From Hygrophila difformis (lineage: Eukaryota; Streptophyta; Magnoliopsida; Lamiales; Acanthaceae): a stretch of 64,000 bases of DNA. Below are positions 22,380-34,000 of this stretch, piece after piece (within the stretch, counting starts at the first letter, position 1; the number at the start of each line of letters is the position of its first letter). Location of the stretch: positions 37,294,487-37,358,486 of the forward strand of contig JAOANR010000015.1 of NCBI GenBank assembly GCA_030278955.1. Reading direction: 5' to 3'. A model generated the notes under the pieces. It ran no database searches. It had not been told where the DNA came from and was given only the letters and a program-made list of their open reading frames with translations. Both the position numbers and the translations under genes were made by a program.

Positions 22380-23200
22380 TGGGAAATATATTGGAAATGG
22401 GACACAGGATGATGCGGACGACGTGGAAGCGGACGACGCCAAGCATTTCGGATGGGGACGACGACGCGGAGCCCTTGTGCATGACGCGGATCTCTTCCAC
22501 GGATGACGCCAAGCTCGATGACGCGGAGCTCTCTCACGGATGACGCCAAGCTCGATGACGCGGAGCTCTCTCTCGGACAACGCCAAGTGGTTGGCGTCGT
22601 AGCTTCTATTTTCTTATTGGCCCAAGTTGTAGCTTTGGAGGATGACGTCGTGACTGTGGTGGAGATGGCTGCCGGATTTGTGGAGATGGAGACGAGCTCG
22701 CCGGTGTGACGGAGAAGATGACCGGAGCCACGGCGAAGACGGTGCAGCAGCTTATGGATGTAGATGGGACTGCCGGAGGTGGACGTGGGCAGTGGCAGGA
22801 GTGAAGTTGGCCGGAATTCAACTTGTTGCGGCGAGACGGAGTTATCTTCTTTGTGGTAGTTACGATTTGCGGGGTGGCCGGAATGAGCTATGGAGGGCAG
22901 GTCGGAGCTTCTGCCGGCGAGTTCGAGGATTCCGGCTGCTGAACTTTGGCAAAGGGCTGCCGGAGTTTCCTGGTTTCTGGCCGGATGTTGAAGAGGGAGG
23001 CGCCGGCGATGGGGGTGACAACGGGGTCGGTGATGGTGTGGAGAAAGACGGACACAGCCGCGGATGGAGGTCCTCGCCGACGATGGAGGTTCAATGAAGG
23101 AGAAGAGATGAGCAGCCGCTGGTCTTGGTCGAAGCTGCCGGAGTTCTATACAGATTTGCAATTGGAAATAAAATGGTTGATGTTCGTGTAAGTTGCGGAA
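22380..23200. repeat. GC-rich block in LTR C with a 35-bp tandem duplication
   Basis: A GC-rich, trinucleotide-biased stretch (GAC/GCG/CGG repeats), equivalent to 47540-48290 in B. It holds a duplicated unit GGATGACGCCAAGCTCGATG.. (22500 and 22536). Long low-complexity reading frames exist on both strands but are not conserved with B, so no CDS is called. A captured host exon is possible but unproved. Confidence 0.55.
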
Positions 23201-23655
23201 GAAGAAGACTCCAATGGGAGTGGGCCCCACCTGCACAATACTACACTTCATTTCAATTTTTGACTTCATTTCCCTTTTTTTTCGTTTCTTTTTCTTCTTT
23301 TCTTTTCTTTTCTTTTTTTTATATTATATATAAACAAAATAAATACTAGCATGCATATAAATATATGTATAAATAAATATAGAAATTTCTTCCAATTGAT
23401 TATTTGGCTTGTGTTCCGTTTGATGGACCCGTGTTCCACCGAACAATACCATCGAACCAAAATAATCAAGTGTGGGATTTTTAATCTTTTTATCTTGTTT
23501 TTGAATTTTTTAACAAAAATTTAAAAAAATAACAATATTTTTGTATTTTTCAATACCAACTTATTATTATTAAAAACTTGCATATTTCTGTCAAATTCAA
23601 CTGCTTTCTTATTTAAATAAGACCGGAATGCGATCAAATGTCCATATTTAGACAC

Positions 23656-24007
23656 GGAAAAAAAGCCAAAACAATCCACAACTTTCGTGTGTTTCTCAAA
23701 TGGTCCCATAATTGTGCACATCACTTAATCCATCTGATATGTTTGGTAATCCTCGCCCAAATGATCTCATCCCAGGTTAATGATCTCCAGGCTGACGTGT
23801 CGCAAGGATTAAGGACTTAATTATAGGACCATTTGAGAAAAGTACGAAAGTTGTGGGATGATTAACTCATTAATCTTTGCAATTAACCTCCGATGGGATC
23901 ATTTGGGCGAGGATTAGCAAACGTATTGGATGGATTAAGTGAAGTGCACAATTATGGGACCATTTAAGAAATACACGAAAGTTGTGGGATTGTTTTGGCT
24001 TTTTCCC
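23656..24007. mobile_element. Second foldback (MULE-like) element, truncating LTR C
   Basis: Left arm GGAAAAAAAGCCAAAACAAT and right arm ATTGTTTTGGCTTTTTCCC begin inverted repeats of about 130 bp. The same phrases (CACAACTTTCGTG, GGTCCCATAATTGTGCAC) occur in both arms. Ends resemble the 16581 element. No 9-bp target duplication was found, and the LTR does not resume on the right, so a deletion accompanied or followed insertion. Confidence 0.65.
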
Positions 24008-24045
24008 ATCATGTTAGAAAGAAGATAGACTTGGTATTCGAACCC

Positions 24046-24345
24046 AAAACCAATTGATTTTAGGTGTGAGCCTCTCATCCATTGATTTCTACATAGTATC
24101 GGAGCTATGGTGCCCGAGTTAGGTGTGTTTGATTCTTAATTTAGGATTTAATTTCGGGATGGATATCGTTTTGAAGGGAGGGTGTTGATATCCTACATCG
24201 TGTATGATCCCTCTGATTACCTTATATGGTTGGAGCAGCTTCATGTATCACTAATTGGCTTTAGGTGTGAGCCTCCCGTCTATGGATTTCTATGGTATCA
24301 GAGATATTGTGCCCGGGTTGAGTGTGTTTGATTCTAATTTGAGAT
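24046..24345 (+). mobile_element. TRIM-like LTR/leader tandem
   Basis: Related to the intact TRIM at 62875. The order is LTR end (to 24093), primer-site relic TAGTATCGGAGC (24094-24105), short leader, polypurine GAAGGGAGGG, LTR TGTTGATATCC..TTCTA (24183-24292), primer site TGGTATCAGAGA (24293-24304) and a second leader running straight into Copia pol coding sequence. It is therefore a partial LTR-leader-LTR-leader chain. Confidence 0.7.
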
Positions 24346-24951
24346 TTGATTTTTGACTCGCCTGATGGATACTTTATGTCTCAGGCTAAGTATGCATCAG
24401 ATCTTCAAGCTCGTGATGGTCTCATTGATTGTAAGACGACGTTCATCCCTCTTGATTATGATTGTCTTCTTACCCCTCTTGATGGTAATTTACTTGAGGA
24501 TCCGATATTAGACCGCCAGCTTGTTGGGAGTTTCATTTATTTGTCTGTTACTCGGCATGACATCGCTCATGTTGTTCACATTGTCGGTCAATTCATGGAT
24601 GCCCCTCGGACTGTTCATTATTCCGCCGTGCTGTATATTCTTCGGTATGTAAAAAGGGTTTACTTCTTCATGGTTTTTCACTTTTCAACTCGGTCTTCTT
24701 TGATTCATACTTGCTACTCCGATGTTGATTGGGCTGGTGATCCTACTGATCGTCACTCTAACACCGGCTATTGCTTCTTTTTTTGTGATTATCTTGTTTC
24801 TTGGCGTAGCAAGAAACAAACGTCGGTTGTGCGTTTCAGTGCCGAATCTGAATATCGTGCCCTCGCTGACTCCACTACTGAGCTCTTATGGCTACGCTGG
24901 ATAATTGATGACTATATCTATCTTTATATAGATATATTTTTTATTGTATAG
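24346..24951 (+). pseudogene. pol: Copia pol fragment (C-terminal reverse transcriptase and RNase H)
   Basis: An open frame of about 200 codons with Copia features: the post-YVDD reverse-transcriptase tail (GYFMSQAKYASDL), the YxTxTRPDI-like region in degenerate form, and RNase H motifs SDVDWAGDPTDR, NTGYC and SRSKKQTSV..SAESEYRALA. It lacks gag, protease, integrase, the catalytic YVDD region and a 3' LTR. It follows the TRIM-like leader directly on the same strand, so it may be an internally deleted Copia element that shares its LTR with the TRIM family. It has no start codon of its own and is not expected to be functional. Confidence 0.8.
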
Positions 24952-25660
24952 CTTTATTATTGGCCCAATCAAGTAGTCCAATCCTCTATTTTAAAATAAA
25001 TATGTACTTTTATCACAATTTTATAATTCAGTTGATACATTCATTAAAACTAACACGTATATAGTTTGGAAAGGTAAGGTTCTCCGGGGAGTACAAAAAG
25101 TTATGCCATCAATGCACCCTAAATGAATTGCGCCTACAAGATTTATTAAAAATAGTGACAGGAAATGTGGTTGCCAAACAAAATTTACGGGTCATTACAA
25201 GCCTCTGCGACCAGATTATCGACCGCAAAATGCCGTAATCACCCCAATTTATGGATTGTTTTGTAGTGTGTGCCATGATCGAAATGTAAAAGCCTAATTA
25301 ATTATTCTAAATATTACCAGCACGAACGTGAAAGCTGATTCCACAAATCAATATAAGTTATTTCTGGCTTTGCTCACACGCACATTGGGGAATTTTCCAA
25401 GATGTTACCCATCCAATAATTACTCAAATACTAGCACGTACAACTATAAAATTCTAATAAAAACGACTATTAATTTTGCAAGATGTCACGACATCCTATA
25501 GTTGCAATTTGCAACGACAACACATGAAGGGCACTGATTTCAATTTAATTTTTCCTCCTAGTGGCCACATGCGCTTGTAATTGGGTAATCTGAACAACCT
25601 ATCTTCTGACCACATTGGAGTATATATATAGTTGCAACTTCCACTGACAGCACAGGAAGG
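24952..25660. other. Host-like spacer left of the Copia array
   Basis: No gene recognised. 25490-25600 contains a host module (GTTGCAA..GACAACACATGAAGGGCACTGATTTCAATTT..GCCACATGCGCTTGTAATTG). It recurs partly at 25631-25660 and continues beyond the array at 40783-40845. Confidence 0.5.
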
Positions 25661-25665
25661 AGAGT

Positions 25666-26129
25666 TGTGAATTGTCTCTGCACGTGTGAGTAGTTAGCTG
25701 TTAAAGGTTGTAACTGTTACAAAGAAGAAGTTAGTTACAGTTACTTCTTGGCTGTCAGAATATATGATGAAGTACAATCAGAATAAATGATGAAGTACAA
25801 GAGAGTATATACTATAGTATAATGAGAGCATATGATGAAGTTATAGATAGTTTATACTGGAGTGGAAAAATCTCAGTAAGGGTTCACGAGAGTTTGTAAC
25901 ATTCACAAGAGGTGTTTAGGATTACATGCTTGGATTTCAATTAGAGATTGTAGAGCCGATGGTAGTTCTTGCTAATTGAGAGAGACACTCTATTGTAATC
26001 ATCTTGATCTTGTGAAAAGAAAAGTTGTTGTTCTGTTCCCGTGGATGTAGATCCAGTGTGATAGAACCATGTATATCTTTGTGTTCTTATTGTTCTTGTT
26101 CTTGTGTTTGAGTGTGTGAGTTTTACAAC
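25666..26129 (+). repeat. Copia array LTR 1
   Basis: TGTGAATTGTCTCTGC..GTTTTACAAC, about 464 bp. The right end is set by comparison with LTR 4, and the last three bases are uncertain. Confidence 0.85.
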
Positions 26130-26177
26130 TAGTGGCGCCGTCTGTGGGAATCTATCAAGATCAGAACAATTGTTTCC

Positions 26178-29100
26178 ATGGCATCCAGGGTTGAGATTGA
26201 GAAATTCTCTGGCAAAAATGATTTTGGGTTATTGAGGATCAAGGTGAGAGCTGTGTTGGTGCAATCTGGAGTTGCTGAAGCGTTAAAGGGGGCCGAGGGT
26301 CTGCCTGCTACCATGAGTCAAGAAAAGAAGAACGAAATTCTTGAAAAGGCACACTCATTGTTGAACCTGAGTTTAGCAGACAAGGTTTTGAGGGAGGTGG
26401 CCAAGGAATGAAATGCAACAGGTGTTTGGGCTAAACTGGAGTCATTGTATATGACCAAGTCTTTTGCAAATCGATTGTATATGAAGCAAAGGCTTTATTC
26501 CACCAAATTCACTGAAGATAAAGGCATTGAGGAGCATATTGATGACTTCAACAAAGCCTTGGATGATCTAGAAGATATCGATGTGAAGTTGGAGGATGAA
26601 GACAAGGCCATCATCCTATTGAATGCCTTGCCAAAGTCATTTGAGCATCTCAAAGATGCAATGCTATTTGGAAGGGAATCCACCATTAAACTAGAAGAGG
26701 TGGAGTAAGCCCTTAGAGCCAAGGAACTACAAAGAAGAAATGAAATCAAGATTGATCAATCCAGCGAGGGATTGATGATCAAGAAATCAAAGAGTAGCAA
26801 TGCAGCACCTTCCAAGAAGCAGAAACAATCCAAGGGAAAAGAAGTTGCAGGACAAAAGGAAACCAGAAAATGTTGTTTCTGCAAGAAGATTGGTCATTTG
26901 ATGAAGGACTGTTATGCTTGGAAAAGGAAGCAAGAAGCTGAAAAATCAAACAAGATTCTTGAATCTGCCGATGTTGTGCAGAACTATGAAGCAGAGATGT
27001 TGAAAGTCACTGAATGTCCCATACAGAATATATGGACAATGGATTCAGGATGTAGTTTCCATATGTGTCCTCACAAAGATTGGTTCTCTGAATTGGAGCT
27101 ACAAGATCAGGGTACTGTGATTCTTGGCAACAACCAAAAGTGCATAGTCAAGGGAGTTGGCAGCATAAAATTAAAGTTACATGATCATTCGATTAAAGTC
27201 ATCACTAGTGTAAGGTATATTCCTCAACTCAAAAGAAATTTGATATCTCTTGACATGGTTGAAAGTAAAGGATATCATTTTGAATCAAGAGATGGATTTA
27301 TCCATGTCAAGAGGGGGACTCAGATTGTTTTACAAGGAGTTAGGAAAAATAGCCTCTATTACTTAGATGCAGAAATAGTGGTCGGTAATATTGATGTAAC
27401 ATTAAAGGGTGATGTTGAGATTTGACACGAGAGATTGGGGCATGTGGGACAAAATAGTCTACAGGAACTTGCCAAGAAAGGAGTGTTGTCAGGATTCAGC
27501 AAAACAGAAATTACACAGCAACCTATCTGTGAGGAGTGCATCCTTGGGAAGAGCAAGAAGCAGGGTTTTCCAGATGGTAAACATACATCCAAAGCACCTT
27601 TGGACTACTATCATTCAGATCTTTGGGGGGCCAACCAAGTCTACAACAAATGGTGGTGGTAGATATTTCTTAAGTATCATTGATGATTACTCAAGAAAGT
27701 TGTGGATTTATATCCTTAAAAGCAAGGATGAGACATTTGAAAGGTTCAAGGATTGGTGCAATGAAGTGCAGCTGGAGAAAGGCACCACTTTAAAATGTTT
27801 AAGGACAGATAATGGACTCGAGTTTTTGTCAAAAGAGCTCACTGATTTCTGTAAAGTAAAGGGTATCAAAAGACATCTCACTGCTCCTGGGAATCCACAG
27901 CAAAATGGGGTGGCTGAGAGGATGAATAGGACCATTCTTGAGAAAATTAGGTGCATGTTATTGGGAGCAGGCTTGCCAAGGAGATTTAGGGAGAAGCAGC
28001 CAAGACAGCAGCCTATCTAATCAAAAAGTCATCTACTTCAGCACTTGGTTTTCAGGTCCCTAATGAAGTGTGGTATGGTTCAAGTTCCTCTTATTCTCAC
28101 CTCAAGATATTTGGTTGTATAGCTTATGCACATATTAAGCAGGATAAGCTTCAACCAAGGGCATTAAAATGCATCATGTTGGGATATCCTGAAGGAGTGA
28201 AGGGATATAGGTTGTGGTGTTTAGAATCAAGGAGGCAGAAAATCATCATAAGTAGGGATGTTACTTTTGATGAGTCTTATATGCCAATGGTGCAGAATTC
28301 AGGTAGTTCTTCTTCTCCAGAATCTGAGGCAAAAGATCGAACAAAGGTTAGGGTGGAGCTGGAAGAGGATATTGACAGAACAGATCTCAACAGACAATAT
28401 ATTCAACCTGTAGATCAATCTACCACAGAAAATCAACATGGTCTTGATAGGTACCAGCTTGCTAGGGATAGAGAGAGGAGGATCATTAGACCTCCAATCA
28501 GATATGGAGAGGCTGATCAGATTCATTATGCTCTATATACGGCTGAAGAAGTTGAAACAACAGATCCAAGCACATATGAAGGGGCTTTGAGACGTCCAGA
28601 AAGTGTACATTGGAAAGCAGCTATGAAGGAAGAGCTTGACTCTTTAGATAAGAATCAGACATGGATCTTACTTCCTCCGTCCTATTTAACCTGTCTTGTT
28701 TCATTTCTGCACACAATCCAATGCACATTTTCAATCGTTAATATCTCAAAGTATGTACAACAAAAAATTATGTAAAATATATATTAAAAAACTACATGAT
28801 CTCACGATTCTAACAAGACTCAACTCGACTATTTTTCTTCAAATATATACTTGCAATAATGTTGAGTCAAAGTTAAACAATGAACAGTGTCAAAAAGTCA
28901 AACAAGAGAACTAAAGTGGGACGGAGGGAGTAGTTGATAAGCCTCCTTATCAAAGACTTGTAAGCTGCAAGTGGTTGTTTAAAAGAAAAACTGAGGTTTC
29001 ATAAAGTGGTGAAAAGATCATATTTAAGGCAAGACTTGTAGCAAGAGGTTTTACACAGAGGGATGGTATTGATTTCCATGAAATCTTCTCTCCAGTGGTA

Positions 29101-30498
29101 AAGCAAACTTCTATCAGAATTATCTTGGCCATGGTTGCTTATTTTAATATGGAATTAGAGCAGCTTGATGTGAAGACTGCTTTTCTTCATGGAGATTTGG
29201 AGGAGTCCATTTATATGCAAATTCCAGAGGGAATCCAGGATAATCAAATTGATGGGAAGGTATGTTTGTTGAAAAGATCTTTATATGGTTTAAAGCAAAG
29301 CCCTAGACAATGGTATCTGAAATTTGATGAGTACATGACGGACATTGGTTTCGAGAGATCTTTATATGATACTCGTGTTTATATGAAGAACAAGGGAAGG
29401 CATGATTCTATATACTTGTTGTTGTATGTAGATGATATACTAATTGCAAGTAAGTCATGTGAAGATATCCTGCTAGTTAAGTCTCAGCTCCAAGAAAGGT
29501 TTGATGTGAAGTTCTTAGGAAATGCCAAGAGGATTCTGGGAATGGATATTTATAGGGACAGAAATAAGGGATGTTTGAGGCTGCATCAAACATCTTATGC
29601 TCAGCAAGTTCTGAAAAGGTTCAACATGTTTCTTTCAGAAAGTGTCTCAACACCTTTGGGAAAACAATTCAAGCTATCAGAAACTCAGAAACCGGCTGAT
29701 GAAGATGAAAGGAGTTACATGGAGAAGGTTCCCAATGCTAGTGCTGTTGGAAGCACTATGTACTTGATGATTTGTACCAGACGTGGCCTTGCTTATGCTA
29801 TAAGTGTTGTAAGCAGATTCATGGCTGATACAGGAAAGGTTCATTGGGAAGCTTTGAAATGGTTGCTCAGGTATTTGAGAGGCACTGATGAAGTTGGCAT
29901 TGTATTCAGAAAATTGGAGTCAAAAGAAGAAGAGCTTTTGAAGGGATATGTGGATTCAGATTTTGCTGCCAATGTGGACAATAGGAAGTCTCAAACAGGA
30001 TATGTGTTTACATTGTTTGGTACGGCTATAAGCTGGAAATCAATGTTGCAACTTGTTGTGGCATTGTCAACAACAGAGGCCGAATATATATATGTTTACA
30101 TTGTTTGGTACTGCTATAAGCTGGAAATCAATGTTGCAATTTGTTGTGGCATTGTCAACAACAGAGGCCGAAAATATGGCCTTGACATAGGCCGTCAAGG
30201 AAGCTACTTGGTTAAAAGGAATTCTCTCAGAATTTGGAGTTAACCAGAAGTGTGTTAACATTCTTTGTGACAGTCAAAGTGCTTTGTGTTTGGCAAAACA
30301 TCAAGTGTTTCATGAGAAATCAAAACACATTGATGTTAGACAAAATAGGATGAGGTGAACAAAGGTGTGGTAAGTGTGGAGAATGTCTCCACTGATGAAA
30401 ATGCAGCAGACATGTCGACAAAGTCATTATCCTCAGTAAAGTTCAAGCATTGTTTGGAGCTTATATCAGTTGGTGATGCTGATATTGTTGATGCTTGA
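26178..30498 (+). pseudogene. gag-pol: Copia unit 1 gag-pol pseudogene
   Basis: Gag (from ATG 26178), CCHC zinc knuckle (CX2CX4HX4C near 26872-26913), protease DSG (near 27042), integrase with HHCC and DDE regions (27430-28000), reverse transcriptase with YVDD (29425-29436) and RNase H. It is broken by TGA 26409, TAA 26706, TGA 27423, an extra base in a G run near 27627, a frameshift near 27985, a 260-bp Stowaway (28671-28930), TAA 29002 and an 88-bp RNase H duplication (from 30006). A private deletion near 30340 removed part of the C terminus. Relative to units 2 and 3 it keeps an open zinc-knuckle/protease stretch (26772-27425). The Gag sequence resembles Tnt1/Tork elements. It cannot make a functional polyprotein. 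Confidence 0.92.
28671..28930. mobile_element. Stowaway MITE in Copia unit 1
   Basis: CTTCCTCCGTCC..GGGACGGAGGGAG, 260 bp, TA on both sides, inserted in the start of the reverse-transcriptase region. The same site is occupied in units 2 and 3. Confidence 0.93.
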
Positions 30499-30542
30499 AG
30501 ACCTGGGTGTGTTTGAACACATATGCAGACAAGGTGGAGAAT

Positions 30543-31007
30543 TGTGAATTGTGTCTGCACATGTGTGAGTAGTTAGCTGTTAAAGGTTGTAACTGTTACA
30601 AAGAAGAAGTTAGTTACAGTTATTTCTTGGCTATCAGAATATATGACGAAGTACAATCAGAATAAATGATGAAGTACAAGAGAGTATATACTATAGTATA
30701 ATGAGAGCATATGATGAAGTTATAGATTGTATATACTGGAGTGGAAAAATCTCAGTAAGGGTTCACGAGAGTTCGCAACATTCACAAGAGGTGTTTAGGA
30801 TTACATGCTTGGAGTTCAATTAGAGATTATAGAGCTGAGGGTATTCTTTCTAATTGAGAGAGACACTCTATTGTAATCATCTTGATCTTGTGAAAAGAAA
30901 AGTTGCTGTTGTGTTCCCGTGGATGTAGATCCAGTGTGATAGAACCACGTATATCTTTGTGTTCTTATTGTTCTTGTTCTTGTGTTTGAGTGTGTGAGTT
31001 TTACAAC
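30543..31007 (+). repeat. Copia array LTR 2
   Basis: TGTGAATTGTGTCTGC..TTTTACAAC, shared between units 1 and 2. It is preceded by polypurine AAGGTGGAGAAT. Confidence 0.88.
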
Positions 31008-31055
31008 TAGTGGCGCCGTCTGTGGGAATCTATCAAGATCAGAACAATTGTTTCC

Positions 31056-34000
31056 ATGGCATCCAGGGTTGAGATTGAGAAATTCTCTGGCAAAAATGAT
31101 TTTGGGTTATGGAGGATCAAGGTGAGAGCTGTGTTGGTTCAATCTGGAGTTGCTGAAGCGTTAAAGGGGGCCGAGGGTCTGCCTGCTACCATGAGTCAAG
31201 AAAAGAAGAACGAAATTCTTGAAAAGGCACACTCATTGTTGAACCTGAGTTTAGCAGACAAGGTTTTGAGGGAGGTGGCCAAGGAATGAAATGCAACAGG
31301 TGCTTGGGCTAAACTGGAGTCATTGTATATGACCAAGTCTTTTGCAAATCGATTGTATATGAAGCAAAGGCTTTATTCCACCAAATTCACTGAAGATAAA
31401 GGCATTGAGGAGCATATTGATGACTTCAACAAAGCCTTGGATGATCTAGAAGATATCGATGTGAAGTTGGAGGATGAAGACAAGGCCATCATCCTATTGA
31501 ATGCCTTGCCAAAGTCATTTGAGCATCTCAAAGATGCAATGCTATTTGGAAGGGAATCCACCATTAAACTGGAAGAGGTGGAGTAAGCCCTTAGAGCCAA
31601 GGAACTACAAAGAAGAAATGAAATCAAGATCGATCAATCCAGGAGGGATTGATGATCAAGAAATCAAAGAGTAGCAATGCAGCACCTTCCAAGAAGCAGA
31701 AACAATCCAAGGGAAAAGAAGTTGCAGGATAAAAGGAAACCAGAAAATGCTGTTTCTGCAAGAAGATTGGTCATTTGATGAAGGACTGTTATGCTTGGAA
31801 AAGGAAGCAAGAAGCTGAAAAATCAAACAAGATTCCTGAATTTGCCGATGTTGTGCAGAACTATGAAGCAGAGATGTTGAATGTCACTGAATGTCCCATA
31901 CAGAATATATGGACAATGGATTCAGGATGTAGTTTCCATATGTGTCCTCACAAAGATTGGTTCTCTGAATTGGAGCTACAAGATTAGGGTACTGTGATTC
32001 TTGGCAACAACCAAAAGTGCATAGTCAAGGGAGTTGGGAGCATAAAATTAAAGTTACATGATCATTCGATTAAAGTCATCACTAGTGTAAGGTATATTTC
32101 TCAACTCAAAAGAAATTTGATATCTCTTGACATGGTTGAAAGTAAAGGATATCATTTTGAATCAAGAGATGGATTTATCCATGTCAAGAGGGGGACTCAG
32201 ATTGTTTTACAAGGAGTTAGGAAAAATAGCCTCTATTACTTAGATGCAGAAACAGTGGTCGGTAATATTGATGTAACATTAAAGGGTGATGTTGAGATTT
32301 GACACGAGAGATTGGGGCATGTGGGACAAAATAGTCTACAGGAACTTGCCAAGAAAGGAGTGTTGTCAGGAGTCAGCAAAACAGAAATTACACAGCAACC
32401 TATCTGTGAGGAGTGCATCCTTGGAAAGAGCAAGAAGCAGGGTTTTCCAGATGGTAAACATACATCCAAAGCACCTTTGGACTACTATCATTCAGATCTT
32501 TGGGGGGCCAACCAAGTCTACAACAAATGGTGGTGGTAGATATTTCTTAAGTATCATTGATGATTACTCAAGAAAGTTGTGGATTTATATCCTTAAAATC
32601 AAGGATGAGACATTTGAAAGGTTCAAGGATTGGTGCAATGAAGTGCAGCTGGAGAAAGGCACCACTTTAAAATGTTTAAGGACAGATAATGGACTCGAGT
32701 TTTTGTCAAAAGAGCTCACTGATTTCTGTAAAGTAAAGGGTATCAAAAGACATCTCACTGCTCCTGGGAATCCACAGCAAAATGGGGTGGCTGAGAGGAT
32801 GAATAGGACCATTCTTGAGAAAATTAGGTGCATGTTATTGGGAGCAGGCTTGCCAAGGAGATTTAGGGAGAAGCAGCCAAGACAGCAGCCTATCTTATCA
32901 AAAAGTCACCTACTTCAGCACTTGGTTTTCAGGTCCCTGATGAAGTGTGGTATGGTTCAAGTTCCTCTTATTCTCACCTCAAGATATTTGGTTGTATAGC
33001 TTATGCACATATTAAGCAGGATAAGCTACAACCAAGGGCATTAAAATGCATCATGTTGGGATATCCTGAAGGAGTGAAGGGATATAGGTTGTGGTGTTTA
33101 GAATCAAGAAGGCAGAAAAACATCATAAGTAGGGATGTTACTTTTGATGAGTCTTATATGCCAATGGTGCAGAATTCAGGTAGTTCTTTTTCTCCAGAAT
33201 CTGAGGCAAGAGATGGAACAAAGGTTAGGGTGGAGCTGGAAGAGGATATTGACAGAACAGATCTCAACAGACAATATATTCAACCTGTAGATCAATCTAC
33301 CACAGAAAATCAACATGGTCTTGATGATTACCAGCTTGCTAGGAATAGAGAGAGGAGGATCATTAGACCTCCAATCAGATATGGAGAGGCTGATCAGATT
33401 CATTACGCTCTATATACGGCTGAAGAAGTTGAAACAACAGATCCAAGCACATATGAAGGGGCTTTGAGACGTCCAGAAAGTGTACATTGGAAAGCAGCTA
33501 TGAAGGAAGAGCTTGACTCTTTAGATAAGAATCAGACATGGATCTTACTCCCTCCGTCCCATTTAACCTGTCTTGTTTCATTTCTGCACACAATCCAATG
33601 CAGATTTTCAATCGTTAATATCTCAAAGTATGTACAACAAAAAATTATGTAAAATATATATTAAAAAACTACATGATCTCACGATTCTAACAAGACTCAA
33701 CTCGACTATTTTTCTTCAAATATATACTTGCAATAATGTTTAGTCAAAGTTAAACAATGAACAGTGTCAAAAAGTCAAACAAGAGAACTAAAGTGGGACG
33801 GAGGGAGTAGTTGATAAGCCTCCTGATCAAAGACTTGTAAGCTGCAAGTGGTTGTTTAAAAGAAAAACTGAGGTTTCATAAAGTGGTGAAAAGATCATAT
33901 TTAAGGCAAGACTTGTAGCAAGAGGTTTTACACAGAGGGATGGTATTGATTTCCATGAAATCTTCTCTCCAGTGGTAAAGCAAACTTCTATCAGAATTAT

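Larger units (their letters stand above)
19471..23659 (-). mobile_element. Element C: truncated long LTR related to elements A and B
   Basis: Collinear with B 44950-48810. Shared landmarks include ACCATGCAAAATAAC (near 19540), AAAAATTTGGCAAAAAGG (19988-20005), a minus-strand TATAAATATA, a GC-rich block and AATAAGACCGGAATGCGATC (near 23620). It is diverged from B. The first 2.1 kb of the LTR and the last 40 bases are missing, the latter cut where a foldback element begins (23656). No coding sequence is supported. Confidence 0.8.

Noticed and set aside
22235..23269. A 344-codon minus-strand open frame in LTR C
   Set aside because: Low complexity, GC-driven, frame not kept in LTR B, no recognisable domain.
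24025..24050. ATTCGAACCC as a tRNA or SINE B-box
   Set aside because: No A-box or tRNA cloverleaf at suitable spacing.
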